Positions 55,183 to 64,000 of a stretch of DNA of 64,000 nt are shown in pieces. This stretch comes from Novosphingobium jiangmenense. Its GTDB lineage: Bacteria; Pseudomonadota; Alphaproteobacteria; Sphingomonadales; Sphingomonadaceae. The stretch's first letter is position 1. Every line of letters begins with the position of its first letter. The notes beneath the pieces were generated by a model. It ran no database searches. It saw nothing but the letters and a program-made list of their open reading frames with translations, and had not been told where the DNA came from. The stretch covers positions 223,576 to 287,575 of the forward strand of contig NZ_JADQDC010000005.1 in assembly GCF_015694345.1 (NCBI RefSeq), given 5' to 3'. The position numbers and the translations under genes were made by a program.

Positions 55183-55857
55183 CTAGCGTATCAGCAGGCC
55201 CCAGCCCGAGAGCAGCTGTTCGGCCTGCTCGCGTGAGATCACCGCGCCGCGGAAGACCCGCGCATCTTCCAGTTCGATCCCGCCGAGATCGCACCCGCGC
55301 AAATCGGCTCCGGCGAATTGCGCGCCATCGAGATTGGCCTCGCGCAAGCTGCACCCTTCGAGCACTGCGCCGCGGAAATCGGCCTTGGCAAGGTCGGCCT
55401 GCGCCATGTCGAGGCGCACCAGCTTTTCCTTGCGGAACGACAGGCCCGGCAGGCGCGCGCCGACCAGCAGAACTTCCTCGAAAGTGAAGCCCATGCCCTT
55501 GGCCAAGTGCAGGTCCGCGCCGGTCATGCGCGTCGAGACGAACCTGGCCGAGCCGATATTGGCGCGGCGCAGCGAGGCGTTGTTGAGATCGCAGCCCTGA
55601 ACCTGCGCTTCCTCGAGATCCGCGCCGGTGAAGTTGGCGAAGGGAGCCTTGGTCGAGCGCCAGACGGAGCGGGCGAGGCGTGTGCCGGAAAGGTCGGCGT
55701 GCCGCATCGAGCAGCGCTCGAACGTCCAGCCGGAGAGGTCCAGCTTCGACAGGTCCGCCTCGTCGAGATCGCAACTCTCGAGATGGCGTGGGCCGGTGGT
55801 CAGCAGCTTGGTGATGTCGGCGCGGGCGAGGGTCTGGCCAGAGAGGATTTCCGTCAT
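55183..55857 (-). CDS. Pentapeptide-repeat protein
   Basis: 224 aa built of A(D/N)LxX repeats, for example CDLDEADLSKLDLSG, ADLEEAQVQGCDLNNASLRRANI, ADLAKADFRGAVLEGCSL and ADLRGCDLGGI. These form a right-handed beta-helix. Some relatives (Qnr, McbG) mimic DNA to protect gyrase; gyrB is 5 kb away, but a Qnr-like role is inference. No signal peptide. The gene is divergent from the nitronate monooxygenase-like gene. Confidence 0.88.
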   Translation of the reverse strand: MTEILSGQTLARADITKLLTTGPRHLESCDLDEADLSKLDLSGWTFERCSMRHADLSGTRLARSVWRSTKAPFANFTGADLEEAQVQGCDLNNASLRRANIGSARFVSTRMTGADLHLAKGMGFTFEEVLLVGARLPGLSFRKEKLVRLDMAQADLAKADFRGAVLEGCSLREANLDGAQFAGADLRGCDLGGIELEDARVFRGAVISREQAEQLLSGWGLLIR

Positions 55858-56163
55858 GCAGCGCGCTTAGGGCAAAGCATCGGCGCCGCAAATGGAAACC
55901 CCGCCCTCCGGCTCGATCCGGAGCCAAAGGGCGGGGTGCGACCCGGGCCAGTCAGGAGATTGAGACGACCGGTCCTCGGGGCTCGGTGGGTGAGGGGGAA
56001 CCCACTTGATGAAGTCCTTCTACCGAATCCGAATTGATCGGTGAAACGGGTTAAATTGCCCAGAGTTATCGCTTTTGGTGATGATGCGCCAAAGTCCGGC
56101 CTTGTTGCCGCCCCAAACCCGCCCTAAAGCGCGCGCCGGACTTTCGGACGGGACCCTCCAGGC
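55858..56163. other. 306-nt divergent intergenic region
   Basis: No ORF between the divergent pentapeptide-repeat and nitronate monooxygenase-like genes. The one clear structure is a GC-rich hairpin at 55899-55936: ccccgccct pairs with agggcgggg around an inner ggctc/gagcc stem. On the minus strand it is followed by only ttt, so it is a weak terminator or attenuator in the leader of the pentapeptide gene. The rest, including 55937-56163, shows no other motif to me. Confidence 0.45.
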
Positions 56164-57189
56164 ATGACTGCAACACCCAAGACCCCTGCTCCAAGAACGG
56201 CTGCCCTGATGCGCCGTGGCGCCGAGTTTCTCGGCACGGAATACGCGATCCTGTGCGGGGCGATGAGCTGGGTATCGGAGCGCAATCTCGTCTCGGCGAT
56301 CAGCAATGCCGGCGGCTTCGGCGTGATCGCCTGCGGGGCGATGACGCCCGAACTGCTCGACAAGGAAATCGCCGCCACCAAGGCGCTGACGGACAAGCCT
56401 TTCGGCGTGAACCTGATCACCATGCACCCCGCGCTGTTCGATCTGATCGAGGTCTGCGCCAAGCACAAGGTCGGCCATGTCGTGCTTGCTGGCGGCATTC
56501 CGCCCAAGGGCAGCGTCGAGGCGATCAAGGCGTTCGGCGCCAAGGTTCTCGTCTTCGCGCCGACGCTGGCGCTGGCCAAGAAGCTGCTGCGCTCGGGCGC
56601 GGACGCGCTGGTGATCGAGGGTTCGGAAGCAGGCGGCCATATCGGCCCGGTCTCGACTTCCGTGCTGGCGCAGGAGTTCCTGCCCGCGCTGGCCGAGGAT
56701 CACGTAGTGTTCGTGGCCGGCGGCATCGGGCGCGGCGAGATGATCGCCAGCTATCTGGAGATGGGCGCTTCGGGCGTGCAGCTCGGCACGCGCTTTGCCT
56801 GCGCGACCGAATCGATTGCGCATCCGGCGTTCAAGGCGGCGTTCTTCCGTGGCAACGCGCGCGATGCGGTAGCTTCGGTGCAGGTCGATCCGCGCCTGCC
56901 GGTGATCCCGGTGCGCGCGCTGAAGAACAAGGGCACCGAGGAGTTTACTGCCAAGCAGGTCGAAGTCGCCAAGCTGCTCGACGAGGGCAAGCTGGACATG
57001 GCCGCCGCCCAGCTCGAGATCGAGCACTTCTGGGCTGGCGCCCTGCGCCGCGCGGTGATCGACGGCGATGTCGAGCGCGGTTCCGTCATGGCCGGGCAGT
57101 CGGTCGGCATGGTGACCAAGGAGGAGCCTGTGGCCGAGATCATCGCCCAGCTCATGGCCGAGAGCGAGGAAGCGCTCTCGCGGCGCTGA
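56164..57189 (+). CDS. Nitronate monooxygenase-like FMN enzyme
   Basis: 341 aa TIM-barrel of the 2-nitropropane dioxygenase/NMO family. AILCGAMSWVSERNLVSAISNAGGFGVI is the N-terminal motif, and IEGSEAGGHIGP holds the conserved His (near residue 160) that abstracts a proton. FVAGGIGRGEMIASYLEMGASGVQLGTRF binds FMN phosphate. Members oxidise nitronates or act as enoyl-ACP reductases (FabK); the choice cannot be made from sequence alone. MFS transporter starts 4 nt after the stop. Confidence 0.9.
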   Translation: MTATPKTPAPRTAALMRRGAEFLGTEYAILCGAMSWVSERNLVSAISNAGGFGVIACGAMTPELLDKEIAATKALTDKPFGVNLITMHPALFDLIEVCAKHKVGHVVLAGGIPPKGSVEAIKAFGAKVLVFAPTLALAKKLLRSGADALVIEGSEAGGHIGPVSTSVLAQEFLPALAEDHVVFVAGGIGRGEMIASYLEMGASGVQLGTRFACATESIAHPAFKAAFFRGNARDAVASVQVDPRLPVIPVRALKNKGTEEFTAKQVEVAKLLDEGKLDMAAAQLEIEHFWAGALRRAVIDGDVERGSVMAGQSVGMVTKEEPVAEIIAQLMAESEEALSRR

Positions 57190-57193
57190 GCCT

Positions 57194-58438
57194 ATGGCTT
57201 CACACCGCGCCTCCTTCGGGATCGTCTTTGCGATCGTGCTGATCGACATGCTCGGCTTTGGCGTGGTGACGCCGGTGCTGCCAGGGCTGATCATGGAACT
57301 CAAGCACGTCGACGTGGCCACGGCAGCGGGCTACGCCGGCTGGCTGGGCGCGGGCTATGCGGCGATGCAGTTCGTGTTCGCGCCGGTGCTGGGCAACCTC
57401 TCGGACCGCTACGGCCGCCGCCCGGTGCTGCTGGCGGCGGTGCTGATGCTCGGGCTGGATTACCTGCTGCAGGCGATGGCGCCGAACTTCGGCTGGCTGA
57501 TTGCGGGGCGGCTGATCGCGGGCGTGACCGGCGCGAGCTTCTCGCCTGCCTATGCCTACATCGCCGACGTGACGCCGCCGGAAAAGCGCGCGGCGAACTT
57601 CGGGCTGATGGGGCTGGCGTTCGGCATCGGCTTTGTCGTCGGCCCGGCGATGGGCGGGCTGCTCGGCTCGATCGACCCCCGTCTGCCGTTCTACACCGCA
57701 GCGGGCCTCGCGCTGGCCAACGCGGTGTTCGGGTTCTTCTTCCTCAGGGAATCGCTGCTCCCGGAAAACCGCCGCCCGTTCGACTGGCGGCGGGCCAATT
57801 CCATGGCCTCCCTGCGCGCATTGCGGGGACAGAGCCCGACGGTGCTGTGGTTTGTGGCGGCGCTGGGCACGTGGCAGCTGGCGCATATCGTCTACCCGGC
57901 GGCATGGTCCTATTTCGCCATCGCTGCCTATGGCTTCACGGTCGGGCAGGTCGGCGTGGCGCTGGCGCTCGTGGGTTTCAGCAGCGCATTGGTGCAGGGC
58001 GTGGGCCTGCGCCTGTTCCTGCCGATGCTGGGCGAGAAGCGGGCGGTGGTGCTGGGCGTTGCGGGCCTTTGCGCCTCGGCGGTGCTCTACACCCTCGCGC
58101 GCGAGCCTTGGCAGGTCTACGTGGCGATTGCCGTGGGCGCCTTGCAGGGCTTCGTGCAGTCACCGATCTCGGCGTTCAACAGCCGCGCAGTCGATGCGCG
58201 CAGCCAGGGCGAGTTGCAGGGCGCGGTGCAGTCGATCGGCTCGATCGCGGCGATCATCGGCCCGCCGATGTATACCCAGACGCTGGAGAAGTTCAGCGGT
58301 CCGAACGCGATCTATCACCTGCCGGGAATGCCCATCCTGCTGGCGGCGGCGATTTCGCTGGTGACGCTGGCGCTGTTCCTGAAGGGCGCGGCCCTCCTTG
58401 AAGGCAAAGCTCAGCTTTCCAGCTCGACGTCCCAGTAG
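57194..58438 (+). CDS. MFS transporter (TetA-like TCR/Tet family)
   Basis: 414 aa with about 12 membrane helices. LIDMLGFGVVTPVLPGLI is helix 1, GNLSDRYGRRPVLLAAVLML is the MFS motif A near residue 65, and GVTGASFSPAYAYIADVTPPEKRAANFGLMG is the TetA-type loop. It probably exports a drug or metabolite; the link to the upstream FMN enzyme (4 nt) suggests a shared transcript. Its 3' end overlaps the HNH gene by 28 nt. Confidence 0.92.
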   Translation: MASHRASFGIVFAIVLIDMLGFGVVTPVLPGLIMELKHVDVATAAGYAGWLGAGYAAMQFVFAPVLGNLSDRYGRRPVLLAAVLMLGLDYLLQAMAPNFGWLIAGRLIAGVTGASFSPAYAYIADVTPPEKRAANFGLMGLAFGIGFVVGPAMGGLLGSIDPRLPFYTAAGLALANAVFGFFFLRESLLPENRRPFDWRRANSMASLRALRGQSPTVLWFVAALGTWQLAHIVYPAAWSYFAIAAYGFTVGQVGVALALVGFSSALVQGVGLRLFLPMLGEKRAVVLGVAGLCASAVLYTLAREPWQVYVAIAVGALQGFVQSPISAFNSRAVDARSQGELQGAVQSIGSIAAIIGPPMYTQTLEKFSGPNAIYHLPGMPILLAAAISLVTLALFLKGAALLEGKAQLSSSTSQ

Positions 58439-59046
58439 AGCCAGTCGCGCCAGGTTTCGTGCAGGTAATTGGGCGGGAAGGCGCGGCCGCGTTCCTGCAA
58501 CTGCCATGTCGTCGGCCGGATCGCGCGGTTCATCAGCCGCATGTGCGCCTGTTCGGGCGTGCGTCCACCCTTCCTGAGGTTGCACGGCGAACAGGCGGCG
58601 GCGACGTTTTCCCACGAGGTGCGCCCGCCAAGGCGGCGCGGCACGATGTGGTCGAAGGTCAGCAGGTCCGGGCTGCCGCAGTACTGGCACTGGAAGCGAT
58701 CGCGCAGGAACAGGTTGAAGCGGGTGAAGGCAGGGTATTCGCTGGGGCGCACATATTGGCGCAACGCGATCACCGAGGGCAGCTTCATGCCGAAGCTGGC
58801 GCTGTGCACCTCGCGGTCATAGGTCTCGATGATGTCGACGCGTTCGAGGAACACCGCCTTGATCGCGGTCTGCCACGGCCACAGGCTGAGCGGGTAGTAG
58901 CTCAGCGGGGTGTAATCGGCGTTGAGGACGAGCGCCGGGCAGTTCGCCAGATGCCGGTCATTGTGCAAAACGTCGTTGAAGGCGGTGCTGTCACCGCTGT
59001 GGGGCCGAGCCGAAGCCGCCCGATCGATCAGCGCCTTATGGAGCAC
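58411..59046 (-). CDS. HNH endonuclease
   Basis: 211 aa. The HNH core is CQYCGSPDLLTFDHIVPRRLGGRTSWENVAAACSPCNLRKGGRTP near residues 120-163 with two CxxC zinc pairs and the DH catalytic motif. The N-terminal LVLNADYTPLSYYPLSLWPWQTAIKAVFL is the usual leader of this stand-alone group. It has no toxin or phage neighbours. The role is unknown; possibly DNA repair or defence. Convergent with the MFS gene. Confidence 0.92.
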   Translation of the reverse strand: MLHKALIDRAASARPHSGDSTAFNDVLHNDRHLANCPALVLNADYTPLSYYPLSLWPWQTAIKAVFLERVDIIETYDREVHSASFGMKLPSVIALRQYVRPSEYPAFTRFNLFLRDRFQCQYCGSPDLLTFDHIVPRRLGGRTSWENVAAACSPCNLRKGGRTPEQAHMRLMNRAIRPTTWQLQERGRAFPPNYLHETWRDWLYWDVELES

Positions 59047-59233
59047 GTCCGGCCAGAATCTTCGAACATTTGCGCTTCCCTGCAGGCAAAGGCTTTTGCG
59101 CCTCCGCAGGGGCAGTCATGGCTTAGCCTCGTGACCGCAGTGTTACGCATGGCCACAAGAGACACCCGCGCGAGTCTGGCGTCAAGAGGGGGCGGCGCGT
59201 CCTTTCCACAGCCTCCCCCCCGCGCCCGCCGAC

Positions 59234-60649
59234 TTATCCCGCCAGCGCCTTGACGAGGTCGGTCAGGTATTCGCGCGCCTTGTAGAGCGCCTGCACTTCG
59301 ACGCGCTCGTTCAGCCCGTGGATGCCGTTGCCATCGGGATCAAGCCACACGCCGGGCACGCCATAGGTGGGAATGCCCTTGAGATAGACCGCATCGGTCG
59401 CCCCGGTCAGCATCGTCGGCAGCAGCGGCACGCCGGGATAGTGCCTGGCGACGAGCTTCTCGATCGGGCCGATGATGGCAGGGTTCATCGGCGGGACGAC
59501 GGCCATGGGCTTGCCCAGAACCTTGGGTTGCAGCTTGAGCGAGGGGTCGGCGATCACTTTCTCGAGCATGGCCTGCGTTTCTGCCGTGGTGCGGCCGGGG
59601 AACATGCGGCAATTGATGTTCGCGGTCGCCCGCTGAGGCAGGGCGTTCTGCGCATGGCCTGCCTCGACCAGCGTGGCGACGCAGCTGGTATGCAGCATCG
59701 AATTGAGCATCTTGTCCTGCTGCAGCGCGGCCAGCGCGGCGCTGTCGGCCGGGTTGGCGACGATCGCCAGCATCGCCTTGCCCGCCACGCCGCCGCGCGC
59801 CATGCCGACCTTGGTAAAGAAGGCGCGCGTGGTATCGTTGAACTCCACCGGGAACTCGAAATCGCGGATCTTCAGCAGCGCCTGCGACAGATCGTAGATC
59901 GCGTTCTGACGCACCGGTTGCGAACTGTGCCCGCCGGGGTTCGTCGCCGTCAGGGTAAAGTCCTGATAGGCCTTTTCGCCCACCTGCAGCGTCTGCACTT
60001 CAAGCTTGCCGCCCTTCGAGATCGGCGTGCCGTTGGTGCGCCCGCCACCGCCCTCGTTCAGGGCGAATGCCGCGTCGATCAGGTCGGGTCGGTTCTTGGC
60101 CAGCCACTCTGCTCCGTTGAAGGCGCCCGAGGTTTCCTCGCCGCAGGTCAGCGCCAGCTTGATCGTGCGCTTGGGCTTGTAGCCTTGGCGGGCGAACCGC
60201 ACGAAGATGTCTGTCCAGATCGCCGCCTGCGACTTGTCGTCCACCGTGCCGCGCCCGTAGAAATAGCCGTCTTCCTCGATCAGCTTGAACGGATCGCGGG
60301 TCCAGTCCTCGCGCTTGGCCTCGACCACGTCGATGTGGGCGATCAGCAGCATCGGCTTGAGGCTCTTCGCTGTGCCGGGAATCATCGCCACAAGGCCGCC
60401 GTCCTTGGGATGTTCGGGCGTTGCGAAAAGCACGATCTGGCTATCGGGCAGGCCTGCCGCCTTCAGCCGCGCAGCCATCTTCGCCGCAGCGTCGGTGCAG
60501 CTGCCGTTGTTGACCGTTGTGTTGGTCTCGATCAGCTCGCGATAGAGATCGCGGAACTCCGCCACGTCGGGCGCCAGCGGGGCATCTGCTGCATGGGCGG
60601 CGGTGGCGATCTGCGATGCTGCCAGCGCTGTGAGAAGCAATTTTTGCAT
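59234..60649 (-). CDS. Secreted M20 family metallopeptidase
   Basis: 471 aa with a signal peptide (ALAASQIATAAHAADA). Zinc ligands: LIAHIDVVEAKREDW, GRGTVDDKSQ (bridging Asp), CGEETSGAFNG (catalytic Glu near 171), ALNEGGGG and the distal His in GNGIHGLNERV. A dimerisation domain with NPGGHSSQPVRQNAIY lies between. Probably a periplasmic dipeptidase/carboxypeptidase (M20/M25/M40). It is divergent from gyrB. Confidence 0.93.
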   Translation of the reverse strand: MQKLLLTALAASQIATAAHAADAPLAPDVAEFRDLYRELIETNTTVNNGSCTDAAAKMAARLKAAGLPDSQIVLFATPEHPKDGGLVAMIPGTAKSLKPMLLIAHIDVVEAKREDWTRDPFKLIEEDGYFYGRGTVDDKSQAAIWTDIFVRFARQGYKPKRTIKLALTCGEETSGAFNGAEWLAKNRPDLIDAAFALNEGGGGRTNGTPISKGGKLEVQTLQVGEKAYQDFTLTATNPGGHSSQPVRQNAIYDLSQALLKIRDFEFPVEFNDTTRAFFTKVGMARGGVAGKAMLAIVANPADSAALAALQQDKMLNSMLHTSCVATLVEAGHAQNALPQRATANINCRMFPGRTTAETQAMLEKVIADPSLKLQPKVLGKPMAVVPPMNPAIIGPIEKLVARHYPGVPLLPTMLTGATDAVYLKGIPTYGVPGVWLDPDGNGIHGLNERVEVQALYKAREYLTDLVKALAG

Positions 60650-60745
60650 GGTGCGTGTCCCCTGATCCGACCGCCCGGTCGCTGCACTTGACCGTCAATT
60701 CAGCAGAGTTCCAAGACCTTGAACAGGGGGCGAATTCCGGCTTGA

Positions 60746-63337
<2,592 letters not shown>

Positions 63338-63342
63338 TAGAG

Positions 63343-63425
63343 GCGGCACCGGCCCGCTCCCCCGGCCCGGCCACCCATAGAATACACTGTCGGGTGGCCG
63401 GGCCGGGGGAGCGGGCCGGTGCCGC
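63343..63425. repeat. Perfect 34-bp inverted repeat after gyrB
   Basis: Arms at 63343-63376 and 63392-63425 are exact reverse complements over 34 nt, extremely GC-rich (gcggcaccggcccgctcc...), with a 15-nt A/T-rich spacer atagaatacactgtc. It starts 5 nt after the gyrB stop region and ends 15 nt before the next gene. No T-run follows, so it is not a classical terminator, though the stem is very stable. Confidence 0.9.
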
Positions 63426-63440
63426 AACCAGAGGACTTTC

Positions 63441-63692
63441 GTGGCCTATACCGACGACATTCCGTGGGATCAGCCCGCCACGATGATCGACCTTGAGGGC
63501 CGCGCCCCGATCATCGGCACGATCCGCGACTGCGCGCTGCATTATGGCCTCTACAAGCCCCACGCCCGCGACAATGCGCGCGTGCTGCTGACCAAGCCGA
63601 TCCACCGCGAGGGTCGGGCGACGCGGACGTGGCTGCTTGATCCCTCGGAGATTGCCGAACTGGCTGAGCGGCTGGCGCGCGAGACCAACTGA
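63441..63692 (+). CDS. Small protein of unknown function, 83 aa
   Basis: 83 aa starting with GTG and a good AGAGGA ribosome site. MAYTDDIPWDQPATMIDLEGRAPIIGTIRDCALHYGLYKPHARDNARVLL, ending LLDPSEIAELAERLARETN. Hydrophilic, no membrane or zinc motif. No family recognised. It follows the gyrB inverted repeat. Confidence 0.7.
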   Translation: MAYTDDIPWDQPATMIDLEGRAPIIGTIRDCALHYGLYKPHARDNARVLLTKPIHREGRATRTWLLDPSEIAELAERLARETN

Positions 63693-63776
63693 CGAAGAAG
63701 CGGTTCCCCGGGTTGAGTCCGGGAGACGATTGTTTTTCAAACGAAGCTTTCTTCGTCGCCCCGGACTTGATCCGGG
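63693..63776. repeat. Inverted-repeat cluster
   Basis: gacgaagaa at 63691-63699 mirrors ttcttcgtc at about 63750-63758, and ccccgggttgagtccggg near 63706 resembles ccccggacttgatccggg near 63759. A cgaagcttt / aaagcttcg-type stem sits between. The same cccggacttgatccggg repeat type is common beside transposase remnants. No ORF. Confidence 0.5.
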
Positions 63777-64000
63777 CGTGGATTCGCATCCGAAGTACAT
63801 CGGGTTGAATGTTTCGGCTGGTGTTTTGAAGCCGTGGCATTTTCTGGGGCGTGTTGTTGTAGTTGGCGAGGATGCCGCCTTTTTGCCACGGCGCTCGCGG
63901 GTCGCAGAAGTAGGTGTTGATGCCGAGCTGGCTGGTCAGCTGGTGGTGGCGATAGAATTCTGCGCCGTAGCACATTGGGAACTGGTCTCTCGAAGAGCCG
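63777..64000 (-). pseudogene. Degraded IS30-family transposase fragment
   Basis: On the minus strand the translation contains HHQLTSQLGINTYFCDPRAPWQKGGI, the hallmark of the IS30 DDE domain (GxxTYFCDPHAPWQKGG). It then jumps to NYNNTPQK, skipping the region ENxxGxxRRxLPRK that should lie between, at about 63868, so there is an internal deletion. Past a run of four A (63840-63843) the frame shifts: the tail FKTPAETFN and YFGCEST, typical of the IS30 C-terminus, is read in another frame. The upstream DNGTEF site is also changed to CYGAEF. The 5' part lies outside the window. Confidence 0.75.

Overview
This is a GC-rich, almost gap-free stretch of alphaproteobacterial chromosome, most likely from a sphingomonad and probably Novosphingobium or a close relative. 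I infer this from gene content: rpsT next to dnaA, MipZ in place of a Min system, and CC_3452-type, UrcA, SWFGD/BON and DUF6491 proteins, plus typical intergenic palindromes. No rRNA, tRNA or CRISPR array was seen. Most of the window is housekeeping. The only mobile-element trace is a decayed IS30-type transposase at the right edge.

Layout. 1-9.4 kb: the 5' part of nadB, a small Cys-rich protein, an orphan ABC ATPase, a zf-CHCC protein, tldD, a DUF6491 gene remnant, two GNAT acetyltransferases, ispG, a lipoprotein, and two unrelated L,D-transpeptidases with a small Cys-motif gene between them. 9.6-19.4 kb: an EamA permease, acnA, a REP-like palindrome, a ThiF/MoeB E1-like enzyme, a 28-bp inverted repeat, dnaA, rpsT, a cytochrome P450 and hemH. 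19.4-30.5 kb: a lone molybdopterin hydroxylase subunit coupled to the Fe-S carrier gene apbC/mrp, then hflK-hflC-htrA, a small membrane protein, a class A PBP, msrB and a secreted protein of unknown function.

30.6-38.2 kb: a CC_3452 protein divergent from an HxlR regulator with a perfect palindrome between them, UrcA, a cassette of small membrane protein, DAG-kinase-like protein and metallophosphoesterase, panC-DUF2322, mipZ with a membrane J protein, and a phosphomannomutase. 38.2-45.2 kb: a BON/SWFGD protein, an Hsp70 paralogue translationally coupled to a membrane-anchored degenerate J-domain protein, and an Lhr-like helicase. 45.3-55.1 kb: an ArsC-like/monooxygenase pair, aroC, a DctA-type symporter, nth with an intact DUF6491 lipoprotein, dapB, a sirtuin, a thioesterase, ubiG with a small DNA-binding protein, lysC and an outer-membrane beta-barrel protein. 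55.2-64 kb: a pentapeptide-repeat protein, a nitronate monooxygenase-like enzyme, an MFS transporter, an HNH nuclease, an M20 peptidase, gyrB, a perfect 34-bp inverted repeat, a small unknown gene and the IS30 remnant.

How the genes fit together. Several sets look co-transcribed from overlaps or tight spacing: apbC with the molybdenum enzyme, hflK-hflC (which modulate FtsH) followed by htrA as a proteostasis block, panC-DUF2322, mipZ-J protein, Hsp70-J-like, nth-DUF6491, ubiG-small Myb-like protein, and ArsC-like/monooxygenase. The best candidates for under-described biology are the Hsp70/J-like membrane pair, the lone molybdenum hydroxylase subunit beside apbC, the lipid-kinase/phosphoesterase cassette, the HxlR/CC_3452 switch with its palindrome, and the structured repeats near dnaA and gyrB.
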